This document shows positions 8,254 to 19,263 of a stretch of DNA of 64,000 bases, one piece after another. The stretch is taken from the NCBI RefSeq assembly GCF_004770155.1, contig NZ_RQFA01000032.1:62001-126000 (forward strand). Direction: 5' to 3'. The DNA is from Leptospira gomenensis (GTDB lineage: Bacteria > Spirochaetota > Leptospiria > Leptospirales > Leptospiraceae). Under the pieces are notes generated by a model. The model did not search any database. It was not told the DNA's origin and worked only from the letters and a program-made list of their open reading frames with translations. Position 1 is the first letter of the stretch, and every line of letters starts with the position of its first letter. The position numbers were made by a program, and so were the translations under genes.

Positions 8254-10083
8254 ATGCCTGAAATCTTGAACCACACTCTGATTTTGGAAAAGATCAAAAA
8301 CCTGGGAATTTCTCCCGGTTGTTATCTGTGGAAATCCAGAAAGGGCGAGGTTTTGTATGTCGGCAAAGCCAAAAATCTGGAAAAGAGGGTCCGCAATTAT
8401 CTCAAGGAAAATCATCCCGACGTAAAGACGAGGGCCTTACAAAGGGAAATTTTCGACTTGGATTGGATCGCCACTGGAACGGAAAAAGAGGCTTTGATTC
8501 TCGAAGCGACCCTCATCAAAAAACACAATCCTAGATTCAACGTACGTCTTAAGGACGATAAGAAATATCCGTACATCTGCGTTTCCCTTTCGGAACCGTT
8601 TCCTATGGTCTATGTTACGAGAAAACTGAAAGACAACGGCGATCGATATTTCGGCCCGTATTCGGACGTGCGTTCCACCCGAGAAACGTTAGACATCATT
8701 CTTAGGATTTTTCCGATCCGTAAAACGAGACAAATTCTTCCTCTTCCCAAACCTAGAAGGCCTTGTTTGAATTTCGATATGGGACGTTGTCTGGCTCCTT
8801 GTCGCGGAACGGTTTCCCAAGAGGAATATAAAATCGTGGTCGATCAAGTGATTCAATTTTTGGAGGGAAAAAAGGAATCCCTCGCCAGCGATTTGAGTTC
8901 GAAGATGAATTCGTATGCGGAGACTTTGGAATTCGAAAAGGCCGCCCGTTACCGAGATATGCTCCAAAGGATCCAAAACTTTCGGGAACGACAAACCGTG
9001 GTCAGCACCGACGGAGGAGACGAGGACGTGCTCGGCTTCGCCAGAAAAGAGGACGAGGGACAGGTGGTTCTCCTGGAAATACGAGGCGGAAGGTTGGAAA
9101 CAAAAAAATCGTTTCCGTTTAAGGGTGTTTTGGGTGCGGAAGATTCGGAAATCCTCGGAGCGTTTTTTCGCGATTATTATCTGAACGCGGTTCTTGTTCC
9201 TCCCGTCATTCTTCTTCCTGCGGAAGCGAAGGAGGAGGTTTCTATGGTGGTGGATATCCTTCAGGAAAAAACCGGCTTTCGACCCAAACTCAAATCCCCT
9301 CGTTCCGGGGACAAACGTTCCCTTTTGAAACTCGCCGAAAAAAACGCGGAGCTGGGTTTGACCGAACGTCTTTTGGCAACTCATTACCGGGATCAAACCG
9401 CGGGACTGAAGGAGATCCAGGAAATGTTCTCCTTGGAAAAACCTCCTCATATCATTGAGTGTTACGATATCAGCCACTTTCAGGGTTCACAACCGGTGGC
9501 CAGCGGTGTGATGTTCGTCGAAGGAAAACCTTTCAAACAAGGATATCGCAAATACAATATGAGGGGTTACGACGGAATCAACGACCCGGGTATGATGCAC
9601 GAGGTGATTTCCAGACGTTTGCAGAGGATTATCAACGAAGAAGGAATTTTTCCCGATCTGATCGTGATCGACGGAGGTCCGACACAACTCACCAAAGCCT
9701 GCGAGGCGGCGGTCGAAGCGGGTGCCGAAACGATTCCTATGGTGGGTTTGGCGAAAAAACGGGAAGAAATTTATTTCCCCGGCGACAACGAACCGTTTAT
9801 CTTCGAAGTAAATTCCCCCGGAATGAAGTTACTCCGACATCTCCGGGACGAAGCGCATCGTTTCGGGGTTTCGTTCCACCGTTCCCGGAGAAACAAGGAG
9901 ACGATGCGCGTTTTGATTCAGGACGTTCCCGATATCGGATTCAAACGGAGTAAACTTTTACTCCAACATTTTTCCGGAGAAAAAAAGATCGAAGAGGCGA
10001 ACAAGGAGGAATTGATGTCGGTTCCCGGGATCGGGGAAACTTTGGCAGAAAAAATTCTGAATTCTCTTCGAAAAAAAGAATAA
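8254..10083 (+). CDS. uvrC: excinuclease ABC subunit C
   Basis: The dual-incision nuclease of nucleotide excision repair, 609 residues, full length for the family. Domains in order: GIY-YIG nuclease at about 14-95 ([20 protein letters not shown]), a Cys-bearing region [13 protein letters not shown], the UVR motif near 205-240 that contacts UvrB ([11 protein letters not shown]), the RNase H-like 5' nuclease ([20 protein letters not shown] to VIDGGPTQL), and C-terminal helix-hairpin-helix repeats ending [13 protein letters not shown]. The ATG lies 9 bp after the rescue-factor stop, making uvrC the distal gene of the rpmB-nth operon. The partner uvrA begins near the right end of this window. Confidence 0.98.
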   Translation: MPEILNHTLILEKIKNLGISPGCYLWKSRKGEVLYVGKAKNLEKRVRNYLKENHPDVKTRALQREIFDLDWIATGTEKEALILEATLIKKHNPRFNVRLKDDKKYPYICVSLSEPFPMVYVTRKLKDNGDRYFGPYSDVRSTRETLDIILRIFPIRKTRQILPLPKPRRPCLNFDMGRCLAPCRGTVSQEEYKIVVDQVIQFLEGKKESLASDLSSKMNSYAETLEFEKAARYRDMLQRIQNFRERQTVVSTDGGDEDVLGFARKEDEGQVVLLEIRGGRLETKKSFPFKGVLGAEDSEILGAFFRDYYLNAVLVPPVILLPAEAKEEVSMVVDILQEKTGFRPKLKSPRSGDKRSLLKLAEKNAELGLTERLLATHYRDQTAGLKEIQEMFSLEKPPHIIECYDISHFQGSQPVASGVMFVEGKPFKQGYRKYNMRGYDGINDPGMMHEVISRRLQRIINEEGIFPDLIVIDGGPTQLTKACEAAVEAGAETIPMVGLAKKREEIYFPGDNEPFIFEVNSPGMKLLRHLRDEAHRFGVSFHRSRRNKETMRVLIQDVPDIGFKRSKLLLQHFSGEKKIEEANKEELMSVPGIGETLAEKILNSLRKKE

Positions 10084-10143
10084 AAACGAGGCCCGCTTAC
10101 TTCCGAGTCGATCGTTTCCGGAACCGTTGTCAACGGAGGAAAC

Positions 10144-13100
10144 ATGAAACTCAAATCCTTATTTTTCGTTTCGCTTTTGCCCTTGTTCGTGGTCTGCTCC
10201 GGAAACGGCAAATCGCCGGTCTGGGCGGGTCCTTTGCGTCCCGGAGAATTTAAACTTTGGTATCGACCGGAAATTTCCCTAAATCCCGAACTCGTACGGG
10301 AGAATTCGGAACGTTGGAATCATACGGAAGTTCGTGCGGAAGTCGTCGAGGGAGGAGTTTGCCTTTTCGCCGGAGCCGTTCCGGTTTTCGCGGTTTCCGT
10401 TTGTGTTCCGGATGACTCTTTCGGTTCGAATCAATTAGAATTTCAGAATATTCTAACATTCTGGAAACGGAACCGGAAAGCCAGATCGGACCGGATGGTC
10501 TTTCCGTTTTCCGAATCCGGGGAGGCGTTCTTATCCGTTCGTCTTTCCAAAACGATCACGGAGGATTTGAACGAGAATTGGCTGGTTCTTTCCGGGGATG
10601 CGGAACTTGACTCCGTTTTGGACGGGATCGGATTCCCCCGTTCCAACCGAAGATCCGTTTTCGAGTCAGACTCCGAAATTCGGCCGCATTCGGTTCGTCT
10701 TTGGAACGGGTTTAGCGTTTTTGCCGGTCCGAGTCTGGTTCGAATCATATTCCATTCTCCTTATATTCTAGATTCGGAAAACGTTTTGGTTCTAGAAATT
10801 CCGGGTGACGTTTCCGTCCTTTCCGATTTTTTTGTATCGATCGAGGACCACAATCGGGAGGTTGCCGCGTTTTGTAAAAACGAACTTCCTTCCTTGACCG
10901 AATGGTTTGCCGGAACGGAGGCTCCGCTCGGTCGTTTTTTCGAAGTTGGTAACAAAAATGAATACGCGGTTTGTACCGCGAAAGCCGACGTAAAACTCGG
11001 AGAAAACGAATATTCCCTTTGGAAAAAAACGGTTTTTTTGATTCCGGGAGAAACGATTCTCCGGATCGAAACGGACAAACCGGGATTCGGGGTCGCATTT
11101 GAAAAATTTCCGTGGGCCTCTCTCAAAAAGGCCGGGTCCATTTCTATGACGGACGGGACTCGGACGAAAATTTTTTCGCTTTCCGAGAGGACGTATGAGG
11201 AAGGCGATTCCTATTATTCCGTCCAAAACGAAAGTTATTCCGTATGTGATCCGGAGATTCTTCCTAGGTTGTCCGATCGATTCTGCGGAAACCCCGGGCG
11301 GATCGAAACCTCAAACGATCCGATCGACAAACGAGACTTTTGCGGTTTGGATTCGTTTCGTTTGGAGGAAGTAAATTTTACCGGTATTTTCGCGTCCGGA
11401 AAATTGGAAGAACGCGGTAAATTTACCGACTTGGAATTCACAGGAGAAGCCGCTTGTGATCCGGACTCGCTGTCACTCTTGTTCGCGGGTTTTGAAGTTC
11501 CGATTCGAACTTCCGATCATAGGATTCATCCGGGCCAAATTCTTACCTTGGGGAGCGGGGACTTTCTGGAAAGGAAGATCCTTTTGTCCAAAGCAAATTT
11601 GAGAAAATTAGAATATTCTAATTCTATTTCCCTCCTTGATAGGGTTTCCGGACGGAAAAAGGAACTGTTTTCGATTCAGCCCTGGATACCGGTTTTACGC
11701 AGAACGGACGGTTACGTTTTGTCCCTACTTTTCCGGGAAGGAAACTGGATTCCTCATCCTTTTTCCGGCTCGGAGACGATTTTGGAAGATCTTCGTTTTA
11801 AAAACGCGATGGATCCGGGTATCAAGACGAAAGCCGTATTTCCGGAAATTCAGCCGAACGCCGAAATTTCCGAAGTTTCCTGGATGGGTTCGTACGAGGG
11901 AAATACCGCGATCAGCGCGGATCGTTTTGTAGAACTCGATTCGTCTACGGAGGGGTTTCGGCGTTTGGAAATCGGAAACGATTCCCCAGTGCGATCGTAT
12001 TTGATTCCGCTCTCGAAAGGAAAAAACGTTTTCTCTTCCGGAAATCTCGTTTGTTTTCCGGACGCGATTTCCTGGATTCTTCCGGAGTTGTCTTTGGGAT
12101 CTTCCGGAACGATTCGCCTTCTTCCCGAGGAGGGGATTTTCGTTTCGGATCGGCTCGTTTGGAATCAACAGACCGGACCCGGGGTGAATTCGACTTCTCA
12201 AAAAACGAGGCGTTCCGCGGTATCCGTCCGCACATTGGGGGGAGAACGGATTTGGAAAAGCAGCGGACTTTCGGATCCGACTCGCCGCAAAACGAGTTGT
12301 CCCGGAACGGAAGCAAGCCCCGGAGAAGAGAATCGCATTCATCCTTTCTTATATAAGGAAAATGGAAACTTATCGAATGCTCTCGATCCGATTTTGAGTT
12401 GGAATTTTCCCGGTTTTCTGGACGTTTCCGAAATTACACTGTTGCAAAACACACCCGCTCAGACGCAGTCTGAGAGAAGAACGGAAGCGGGGCGTTTTCT
12501 AGAGGTCTGGAGTTCGCTCCTACCGGTTTTGTCGGGCGGTTTCGTTTTTCAGAAAGATATCCTAACGTATCTTTTTCCTTCGTTCGGAGAAGGGTTGATC
12601 TTGATTCCCGCTTCCACCGGAATTTTGATCGATTCGGTTTATCCCCATCCTGCCGTTTCCTCCAACGAATGGTTTACGCTCTGTAATCGAAGCGATTTTG
12701 CGGTCGATATGCGTTCCTTGGAGATACGCGATTCTTCCGCGGCGGATCGTATCGTGGAATACTCGGCGCGTTTCGGAAATTCGCTTCCGGAAGGTTGGAA
12801 TTCGTTGTATCCGAATTCCCAAAGATGGATTTTTAACGAACGATTTCTCTATTCGGGGGAATGCGGTTACGTGTTGTCTCCAGGTTTTAAAAACGAAACC
12901 CTTCCGTTTACGGAGACAGGTTACGGAAAAATTTTTACGATCGATAAAACCGCGACGATCGGAAACGGAATCTCCAAAAACGAGGGACTGGATTTATTCC
13001 AGGAACGTTCTTCCGGCTTTGTACACCTTCATAGTTACGGTAATCAACGTTCTCCGCGTCCTGCGACTATTGACGCGGATACGGGCAACGTGATTCGTCT

Positions 13101-13164
13101 CAAAGCCGGTAAAACGGGCGGTGGTATAGAAGATTATTCTATTCTAATAAAGGAATCCTTATGA
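10144..13164 (+). CDS. large exported lipoprotein with C-terminal lamin-tail-like domain
   Basis: Protein of 1006 residues preceded by a good Shine-Dalgarno (ggagg at 10135-10139). The N-terminus MKLKSLFFVSLLPLFVVC is a lipoprotein signal with Cys18. The bulk is Phe-, Ser-, Glu-rich beta-type sequence I cannot assign. Near residues 825-985, the stretch beginning ILIDSVYPHPAVSSNEWFTL, then NRSDFAVDMRSLEI and a Phe/Gly-rich beta region, looks like an LTD (lamin-tail) domain, which in bacteria is found in surface and secreted proteins, often with nucleases. The gene heads a cassette: its stop overlaps the next start by 4 bp. The LTD call is inference from pattern; the lipoprotein call is stronger. 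Confidence 0.75.
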   Translation: MKLKSLFFVSLLPLFVVCSGNGKSPVWAGPLRPGEFKLWYRPEISLNPELVRENSERWNHTEVRAEVVEGGVCLFAGAVPVFAVSVCVPDDSFGSNQLEFQNILTFWKRNRKARSDRMVFPFSESGEAFLSVRLSKTITEDLNENWLVLSGDAELDSVLDGIGFPRSNRRSVFESDSEIRPHSVRLWNGFSVFAGPSLVRIIFHSPYILDSENVLVLEIPGDVSVLSDFFVSIEDHNREVAAFCKNELPSLTEWFAGTEAPLGRFFEVGNKNEYAVCTAKADVKLGENEYSLWKKTVFLIPGETILRIETDKPGFGVAFEKFPWASLKKAGSISMTDGTRTKIFSLSERTYEEGDSYYSVQNESYSVCDPEILPRLSDRFCGNPGRIETSNDPIDKRDFCGLDSFRLEEVNFTGIFASGKLEERGKFTDLEFTGEAACDPDSLSLLFAGFEVPIRTSDHRIHPGQILTLGSGDFLERKILLSKANLRKLEYSNSISLLDRVSGRKKELFSIQPWIPVLRRTDGYVLSLLFREGNWIPHPFSGSETILEDLRFKNAMDPGIKTKAVFPEIQPNAEISEVSWMGSYEGNTAISADRFVELDSSTEGFRRLEIGNDSPVRSYLIPLSKGKNVFSSGNLVCFPDAISWILPELSLGSSGTIRLLPEEGIFVSDRLVWNQQTGPGVNSTSQKTRRSAVSVRTLGGERIWKSSGLSDPTRRKTSCPGTEASPGEENRIHPFLYKENGNLSNALDPILSWNFPGFLDVSEITLLQNTPAQTQSERRTEAGRFLEVWSSLLPVLSGGFVFQKDILTYLFPSFGEGLILIPASTGILIDSVYPHPAVSSNEWFTLCNRSDFAVDMRSLEIRDSSAADRIVEYSARFGNSLPEGWNSLYPNSQRWIFNERFLYSGECGYVLSPGFKNETLPFTETGYGKIFTIDKTATIGNGISKNEGLDLFQERSSGFVHLHSYGNQRSPRPATIDADTGNVIRLKAGKTGGGIEDYSILIKESL

Positions 13165-14609
13165 GAACGGCATTCCTTCTGTTGTTGTTTTCGTTTCCGT
13201 TTCGTGTTTTTTCCGCTTCCGAAAGTTCCGGTTGGTACGAGTTCGGCTGGTTGGGTTGGGGTTTGGGAAGTTCCGGGAAATCCTTGTCTAGTTACGCCGA
13301 TCCCAAGGAGGCGATGCAAGAAAGGACGGAAAAAGAATCGCGGATCCTTTCTTCCGTTTTTCGTTCCGGAGTCGATAAAACCTTCTCTACGGACCGGTTT
13401 CGATGGAAAATTCAAACCGACCTTTCGTTGTCGCCCGATTCAGGAATCGCCTTTTTTGCGGGAAAAAATCTCTATCTGGAATGGAAGACTAAAAATACGT
13501 CCGTATTTCTCGGACGAAAGCGGGAGGAAACGAAACGATCGTCGTTTCGGGATTGGATCGACGGAACGGACGGTGTCATCGTCGAATCGTCGTTTGGTGA
13601 TTTGGGTAGAATCCGTTTGGATCTGTTCGATTTTTATTCCGGATTTCCCTTATTCGAAAAAAAGGCGTTTGCTGAAAAAATTCTGAAATCCAAACCGAAG
13701 ATGGCGGTTTCCTCGGAGAAGGACGGGGAACGAGTCGTTACGGAAGAGAATACTTCTAACTCTTCGTTTCAAAACCGTTATCGAGGAGGGGTTTCCTATG
13801 GCTGGAGTTCCGAGTTTTTGGACGCAGGAATCCGATTTCAGTATTTGAATCTTCAAAATTGGGGAAATTTTTCGAACGATTTGAAAGCCGACCCGAGTTC
13901 GAACGTTTCTTCGGGGGACCGGGATTATCTCACGCATTCTACCGTGGAACTGAATTGGAAGTGGAACGGATTGTATTGTTTTCTTTCGGGAATTTTGGCG
14001 CGTGGGCAGGACAAAACGAATTGGAATCGGAATAGAAATTCGTCTTCGATCCCGATTTCCGGAGAGGCGATTTTGGTTTCCTTGGGCGTTACACTTCCTT
14101 TCGGAGATTTTCATCTTTTCGGATTTCTGCCCGATCGTGACAAACGAAATTCTCAGGATGAAGTTTTAGAGTTGGGTTTTGTCGGCATGGGCTCTTCTCC
14201 TTCTCCCGTGTTCGCCACGATTCAAAGTTTGGATTTTTATCCTTCCGCTTGGATCACGGACCGAGGTTTGGAAAAACGTAACACAAGACAAGGAGGAAGA
14301 AGGCAATCGGCTTGGTTCGGAGCCGATTTGGAATATAAGAAATCTCTGTATCAGGTTCGTTTGTATTTTGCGTCGTACACGTTCCTTTCCGAAACTGGAG
14401 AACATTCGGGAGCTCTGACGATTTCCAAAGAAACGTTTCAGAGACGATTCTTTCGGGAATTTTGTCTTCAAGGTTCTTTTTATTTTCCTTCGGAGAATCC
14501 GAAAATTCCGTTTTCGTTTTTGAAACTTTCCTTGGGTGGATGGATCGGGGATCCGAGTTCCGATCAAAAGGAAATTTTTTTCCAGATTCAGACCGGAGCG
14601 ATTTTATGA
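13161..14609 (+). CDS. probable outer-membrane beta-barrel protein
   Basis: Exported protein of 482 residues. The signal peptide MRTAFLLLLFSFPFRVFSAS likely ends after FSA, without a lipobox. The mature region consists of alternating aromatic and polar residues (for example GVSYGWSSEFLDAGIRFQYL, LNWKWNGLYCFLSGIL, LYQVRLYFASYTFL), the pattern of amphipathic strands in outer-membrane barrels, and it ends with a strand-like [11 protein letters not shown]. No enzymatic motif is seen. The ATG lies in the ATGA overlap with the LTD lipoprotein stop, and its own stop overlaps the PLD start in the same way, so all three should be made together. Function is unknown; a porin, anchor or export partner are possibilities. 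Confidence 0.75.
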   Translation: MRTAFLLLLFSFPFRVFSASESSGWYEFGWLGWGLGSSGKSLSSYADPKEAMQERTEKESRILSSVFRSGVDKTFSTDRFRWKIQTDLSLSPDSGIAFFAGKNLYLEWKTKNTSVFLGRKREETKRSSFRDWIDGTDGVIVESSFGDLGRIRLDLFDFYSGFPLFEKKAFAEKILKSKPKMAVSSEKDGERVVTEENTSNSSFQNRYRGGVSYGWSSEFLDAGIRFQYLNLQNWGNFSNDLKADPSSNVSSGDRDYLTHSTVELNWKWNGLYCFLSGILARGQDKTNWNRNRNSSSIPISGEAILVSLGVTLPFGDFHLFGFLPDRDKRNSQDEVLELGFVGMGSSPSPVFATIQSLDFYPSAWITDRGLEKRNTRQGGRRQSAWFGADLEYKKSLYQVRLYFASYTFLSETGEHSGALTISKETFQRRFFREFCLQGSFYFPSENPKIPFSFLKLSLGGWIGDPSSDQKEIFFQIQTGAIL

Positions 14610-16417
14610 AGGTAGTTGGTAGGATTTGTCTTCCGATTTGGTTCTGTTTTTTTTGTTCCGTCGGAGATTCTTCGAACGATCCCTGGTTCGACGTTCTAAG
14701 ACCGAGAAGGATCGAATCCTATTTTTCCTTTCCGGGGAGATACGTTCCTGAGTCCGCAAAAAGGAACGTTCGAAACGAGATTTTGGAACTGATTCGCGGA
14801 GCTCGTTTTTCCGTGGACCTCTGGATTTATTCCTTCGACGATCCGGAAATTTTGCAGGAATTAAAAAACGCGTCACAACGGGGAGTGAATATCTCGATCG
14901 TCGCCGATCCTGAAAAGGATTATCCGCTCGGTCTGAATTCTTTGGGTTTGTTCCGGCGTTGGGAAAGATCCGGTTTACAACATTCTAAAATACTAATCAT
15001 TGATCGAAGACGGGTTTTTTTAGGATCCGGAAATTTTACTTGGTACGGTTTGGAAAACGATTGGAACGGTTACGTCGAATTCGATCTTTTCGATCGGGAG
15101 GTGGAAGATTTTTATTCCTTTTTGGAGGAGGATCCCCGTTTTGTTTCCTTGGATATATCCCCGTTTCAATTTTTTAATTCTCCCTCGAAAGGTAGAACCA
15201 TTCAAAATCTGCTTTTACGGGAAGCGGACCTCGCCTCGGAATCGATTCGTTATTTGATTTTCGACCATTACGATTCCGTTTTTAGCTCCCGATTGAGTTT
15301 AGCCGATAGACGCGGAGTTAAGGTTCGCGGAGTTTACGACTATCCCGTGGACGACGAAGGAATTTTTTTATCGAAAAATTTTCTGAATTCAGGATCCCGA
15401 ATTTTCGCGGATGGAAACGAAGAACGCGTCGATACGGATTCCTTCGGAAAAGGTGGTTTGTTGCATCACAAGTCGATTCTCTTCGATGGTCGTGTGTTGT
15501 TGTCCGGATCCTTTAATTTTTCGATCAGTGCGCGCGATCAAAATCGTGAACTATTATTTCGAACCAAGGATCCGTATCTTTTGGAAACGTTCGGAAACGA
15601 ATTCGAACGAATACGCCGCGCTTCGATTCCCCACACAAGGGACGAAAGCGGAGGATCCTCCTCGGAGAACGGATCGGTGTGGTTCTTTCGTTATCCAGAC
15701 GACACGATCCCGTCCGGATCGGAGCAGTTTCTTTGCAGAGATAAATCCTCGGAGGAGGAGACTTCCTTTTTGGAGTCCGGTTCTTTTTTTCTCAAAAGTA
15801 TCCTCGAATACCGTTTTAAAATCGGTGAATCCTGTAAACCCTTGAGTTCTTTTTACGCATCTAGCAGCGGTTATACGGGAAAGAAAACCAATCACCCGGT
15901 AAAATCCTCTTCGTTTAGAAAGAAGTCGTATTTGCGCGGTAAAACTGGCGAGGTTTTGATCGAACCGGATGTTTCCGACGAACAGGAACTCGGTCCGGTA
16001 TTCGAAAAGCCGGTTTATCTGTTCCTTCCGGACTTTTTCTCGATCGTTTCCGGGCTGGTTCGATTCCCGGAAGGAAACGACGAGATCGGACCGGTTCGAA
16101 AGGTATTTTCGTATTATCGAGGAACGTTAGACGAAATTTCTTGGTCGCAAGGGTCCTCTTCGTTCCGGATTTTTCCCGCTCTTTCGGACGCGATGATTTT
16201 TTTTGAAGGTGACTCCTACGTTTCTGCGTTTTGTTTTCATTCTGCGGATCGGGTCGGCGCGGAATGGAACGAGCTGATCGACGAGATGATTTCCTATCGG
16301 AAGTCAACCTTTACGGTCGAAGGGAACGGGACGGTTTTGGACTTCAAGAAAGTCGAACTTGAAAAACGAGCGTTGGAGGAGAGAAGTCGAAGCAAAACCT
16401 CGTGCTTCCGCTATTGA
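14606..16417 (+). CDS. PLD-superfamily (two HKD) lipoprotein
   Basis: Protein of 603 residues with a short lipoprotein signal ([17 protein letters not shown], Cys17 likely lipidated). Two phospholipase-D catalytic motifs are intact: HSKILIID (His126, Lys128, Asp133) followed by [14 protein letters not shown], and HHKSILFD (His287, Lys289, Asp294) followed by [16 protein letters not shown]. The GS-NF/NFS-plus-Asn-Glu context resembles the Nuc/BfiI-type nucleases and cardiolipin synthases. It could act on DNA/RNA or phospholipid; sequence alone does not decide. The C-terminal 230 residues are unassigned. The start is the ATG in the ATGA overlap with the barrel gene; an upstream in-frame start would bury the signal. 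It converges on the O-antigen ligase gene, overlapping it by 7 bp. Confidence 0.85.
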   Translation: MKVVGRICLPIWFCFFCSVGDSSNDPWFDVLRPRRIESYFSFPGRYVPESAKRNVRNEILELIRGARFSVDLWIYSFDDPEILQELKNASQRGVNISIVADPEKDYPLGLNSLGLFRRWERSGLQHSKILIIDRRRVFLGSGNFTWYGLENDWNGYVEFDLFDREVEDFYSFLEEDPRFVSLDISPFQFFNSPSKGRTIQNLLLREADLASESIRYLIFDHYDSVFSSRLSLADRRGVKVRGVYDYPVDDEGIFLSKNFLNSGSRIFADGNEERVDTDSFGKGGLLHHKSILFDGRVLLSGSFNFSISARDQNRELLFRTKDPYLLETFGNEFERIRRASIPHTRDESGGSSSENGSVWFFRYPDDTIPSGSEQFLCRDKSSEEETSFLESGSFFLKSILEYRFKIGESCKPLSSFYASSSGYTGKKTNHPVKSSSFRKKSYLRGKTGEVLIEPDVSDEQELGPVFEKPVYLFLPDFFSIVSGLVRFPEGNDEIGPVRKVFSYYRGTLDEISWSQGSSSFRIFPALSDAMIFFEGDSYVSAFCFHSADRVGAEWNELIDEMISYRKSTFTVEGNGTVLDFKKVELEKRALEERSRSKTSCFRY

Positions 16418-17769
16418 GATTGGTCGTTCCGCGTAAAGTTTCTATCGTTGTTTGCCGGAGATGTTGTTTCGTGGGTTGTCCTCAATAAAAAGCCGCAGAG
16501 GATCCAAAAAAGTATGACCACTTCGTCGTCTTGAAAGTAACACTGAAACAAACCGGAAACGAAAAATCCGGAGAGACCGAAAAAATACAAGGATTCGCCG
16601 TAAGGAAGATTCAAATATACTAATTTACGATATAGGAATGTTCCTAAGGTCAAAAAAAGTAAAAAAGCGGGAAGTCCGAACACGGCCAATAAATGAAAGG
16701 AATCGTTGTGTGCGTGACCGCGTTGTGTCGTTTCGTAGAAATAATACAATTCCGGATAACGTTCGGAGTGGTCCTTTCTGGTTTTTTCGATTTCCCGATT
16801 GTAATTTCCGGGTCCGATTCCGGTGATCGGATTTTCACGGATCAACGGAAACGTGGAATCCCAGATGAACGTTCTTCCCGAGTCGGTGTGTTTTTGTTTT
16901 CCGAAAAGCGGATCGGTGATCTTTTGACCCGCTTCCGTAAAGGAAAGGCCGATGCCTAAAATCAAAAGAACGAAAAGACCGGCGGAAGCGAGGAAGAGTA
17001 TTTTGGCTGTGGGAAGTTCTTTTCGAATGGGACCTAACACGAAAAAGGCGGTAACGCAGGAGAACATCGCTCCTATCATCGCGGAACGGGCGTTGTTCAG
17101 AAATACTACGTATAAAAAAAGAAGAAGTATGATTCCGTTTCGGAAAGAAGCCTTTTTGTCGTTTTCAAAAAGGGATTTGAGAAAAAGAAACGCGGGCAAC
17201 GGAAAGAAAAACTGCAATAGACCGCCGAAGGTCAAGTGTGTATTCATCAAACCGATCGGCAAAAACAGCGGAATTCCGACGATTTGACCCATCGGATGTG
17301 TGAATTTCCAGTTCGGAGAATCTCGATACAAATCGCTGATCAATCGGGAAAGGCGGACCGAAGAAAAACTGGAAACGATTCCAGTGATTAAAAGAATCCA
17401 AAAAAGGATACGCAAGGCTTTGAAAACGGCGGGAAACTCCTCCTTTCGGAGATTCCAAGCTACGACCACTCCGCTAAAAAGAAATACGTCCTTTAACTCC
17501 GCGTTCCAGGCGGTTTTCGCATACGACAGGAAATTATTTTCGTAACTCGCGTGGATCAGAAAGTTGGAAAAATACCAACCGAAAAATAAAAGCGCAACGA
17601 GGATCGTCGGTTCTTTCCAAAACCCGGAGGTTTTTGGACGGAACAAGGTTGAGAGAAACGCAAGAACCAAAAATCCCTGGCTGAGCGAGACCGAAACTCC
17701 TATCGTTACGATACTGGCGCAAAATAAAAAAAGAGTGATTTTTCTAAGACGTTCCGACATCTTTTCCAA
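16411..17769 (-). CDS. O-antigen ligase family protein (WaaL/Wzy_C)
   Basis: Polytopic membrane protein of 452 residues with about ten to twelve hydrophobic segments. The large periplasmic loop at roughly 290-365 carries the family hallmarks: [18 protein letters not shown] with the Gly-rich turn, and RGHAHNDSF containing the His used by Wzy_C enzymes in transferring polymer from undecaprenyl diphosphate. It probably ligates O-antigen to lipid A core, or could be a Wzy polymerase; these families cannot be separated by eye. The 3' end overlaps the PLD gene by 7 bp. It diverges from the GT4 gene across a 106-bp promoter region, and together with the GT4, GT9 and DUF4254 genes marks an envelope-polysaccharide region. 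Confidence 0.88.
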   Translation of the reverse strand: MEKMSERLRKITLFLFCASIVTIGVSVSLSQGFLVLAFLSTLFRPKTSGFWKEPTILVALLFFGWYFSNFLIHASYENNFLSYAKTAWNAELKDVFLFSGVVVAWNLRKEEFPAVFKALRILFWILLITGIVSSFSSVRLSRLISDLYRDSPNWKFTHPMGQIVGIPLFLPIGLMNTHLTFGGLLQFFFPLPAFLFLKSLFENDKKASFRNGIILLLFLYVVFLNNARSAMIGAMFSCVTAFFVLGPIRKELPTAKILFLASAGLFVLLILGIGLSFTEAGQKITDPLFGKQKHTDSGRTFIWDSTFPLIRENPITGIGPGNYNREIEKTRKDHSERYPELYYFYETTQRGHAHNDSFHLLAVFGLPAFLLFLTLGTFLYRKLVYLNLPYGESLYFFGLSGFFVSGLFQCYFQDDEVVILFWILCGFLLRTTHETTSPANNDRNFTRNDQSQ

Positions 17770-17875
17770 TCGATTGAATCCAAATTCTCGGAAAGCGGAG
17801 AATTGTAAATTCGATATTTTTCCGCACGCTTGTGGATCGATGAAAACGAGTTGCGACGTCCATTAGGAGACTAAA

Positions 17876-19186
17876 ATGAGAATTCTTTATTTTTCCGATA
17901 CGTTTCTTCCTAAGGTGGACGGCGTCGCCATTTCGATGAAAAATTTCGCGGAACTTCTCGCGCAAAGAGGACATTCGTTTTTGATCTGTTGTCCGAAATA
18001 CGGGGAAGGCGACTTTGATCGGATCGGGGATTCGATTCGAATCGAACGTTTTCGCAGCGGTTATCTTCCAAGTTATCCGGATATCAAGGTAGTACTTCCC
18101 TCTCCGAGTAAGATCAAACGGATCATAAAAGAATTCGAGCCGGATTTGGTTCACATTCACACTCCGGGTCTTTTGGGTTTGTACGGAATCAACGCGACCG
18201 AAAAATACGGAATTCCCACGATAGGAACCTATCACACCCTCATGTCCGAGCAGGATATGTATCTTTCCTTTTACAGATTGTTAAAACTCGACAAACTCTT
18301 TTTACGAGCCAGCAAGTCGAATAAAAAGCTCAAGATGAAGGATCTGAGTAAGATCGAGAAGTTCGACAAGTTCAATATCCGCAAAAAGATCATCCTGAAA
18401 ATTTCGAACAATATCTACGAACGTTGCGATCTGATCGTTTCTCCTTCGCACCTGATCGAAAAACAACTCAGGGACTTCGGTTTAAAAACCAAAATCGCGG
18501 TCATCTCCAACGGTTTGGATTTGAAGAGTTTCCAAGGAACGATCAAAAAACTTTCCTCGGCTCCGAAACTCCTTCACGTGGGGAGAATTTCCTACGAAAA
18601 AAATTGCGACGTCGTTTTGAATGCGTTTAAATTGATTCACGATCGGATTCCCGAAGCAACGTTAACCATCATCGGAGACGGCCCGGCTCTTCCTTCCTTG
18701 AAAGTGCAGGCTCAAAATTTGGGCTTGGAGAAGTCGGTGATCTTCACCGGTTTCATCAAGCGGGAATCCCTTCCCTCCGAATATCCGAAATACGACCTTT
18801 TTCTCACCGCTTCCACGATGGAAACGCAGGGTCTCGTGATTTTGGAATCGGTCGCCTGCGGACTTCCAGCCGTCGGAGTGGATTCTTTCGCCATTCCGGA
18901 ATTGATCCACGACGGTAAAAACGGTTATATCGCCAAGGCGTTCGACGTACAAGGTATGGCGGAAAAAGCGATCACCATTCTCAAGGATCCGGCTTTGTAC
19001 GAAAAATTTTCGGAGGAGTCGCTCGCTATCTCCAAAGGTCATGAGATGAGTGTTTGTGTGGATAAGATGGAGGAAGTTTACAAGACTATCGCCAGCGTGA
19101 AAAATAAGAAGAAAAGAAACACCCTCATCAATATGCTTTTTTCTCTGCCCGATCCTTTGGATCAGTTTTTACGATACTTCGAATAA
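17876..19186 (+). CDS. glycosyltransferase family 4
   Basis: GT-B fold glycosyltransferase of 436 residues. The N-terminal acceptor domain opens with [20 protein letters not shown], typical of GT4 enzymes such as mono- and diacylglycerol glucosyl/mannosyl transferases. The C-terminal donor domain shows [21 protein letters not shown] and [12 protein letters not shown] with the E-x7-E motif, then [17 protein letters not shown] Lys-rich insertion of about 30 residues near 140-170 is likely a membrane-contact surface. A clear Shine-Dalgarno (aggag, 17865-17869) sets the ATG. Nucleotide-sugar donor and acceptor are not readable; a glycolipid product is plausible. Its only near neighbours are other envelope-sugar genes. 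Confidence 0.91.
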   Translation: MRILYFSDTFLPKVDGVAISMKNFAELLAQRGHSFLICCPKYGEGDFDRIGDSIRIERFRSGYLPSYPDIKVVLPSPSKIKRIIKEFEPDLVHIHTPGLLGLYGINATEKYGIPTIGTYHTLMSEQDMYLSFYRLLKLDKLFLRASKSNKKLKMKDLSKIEKFDKFNIRKKIILKISNNIYERCDLIVSPSHLIEKQLRDFGLKTKIAVISNGLDLKSFQGTIKKLSSAPKLLHVGRISYEKNCDVVLNAFKLIHDRIPEATLTIIGDGPALPSLKVQAQNLGLEKSVIFTGFIKRESLPSEYPKYDLFLTASTMETQGLVILESVACGLPAVGVDSFAIPELIHDGKNGYIAKAFDVQGMAEKAITILKDPALYEKFSEESLAISKGHEMSVCVDKMEEVYKTIASVKNKKKRNTLINMLFSLPDPLDQFLRYFE

Positions 19187-19263
19187 ATCGATTTCACCGT
19201 ACAAACTGAATATTAGAAATACGGAATCTTATTTCTCCGAGTCGGCTACGGGTTAGGGAGAGG

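Noticed and set aside
8689..9477. 262-codon minus-strand frame inside uvrC.
   Set aside because: Fully inside conserved uvrC; no protein character.
11725..12342. Long minus-strand frame within the LTD lipoprotein gene.
   Set aside because: Highly Arg/Ser-rich translation typical of an antisense shadow.
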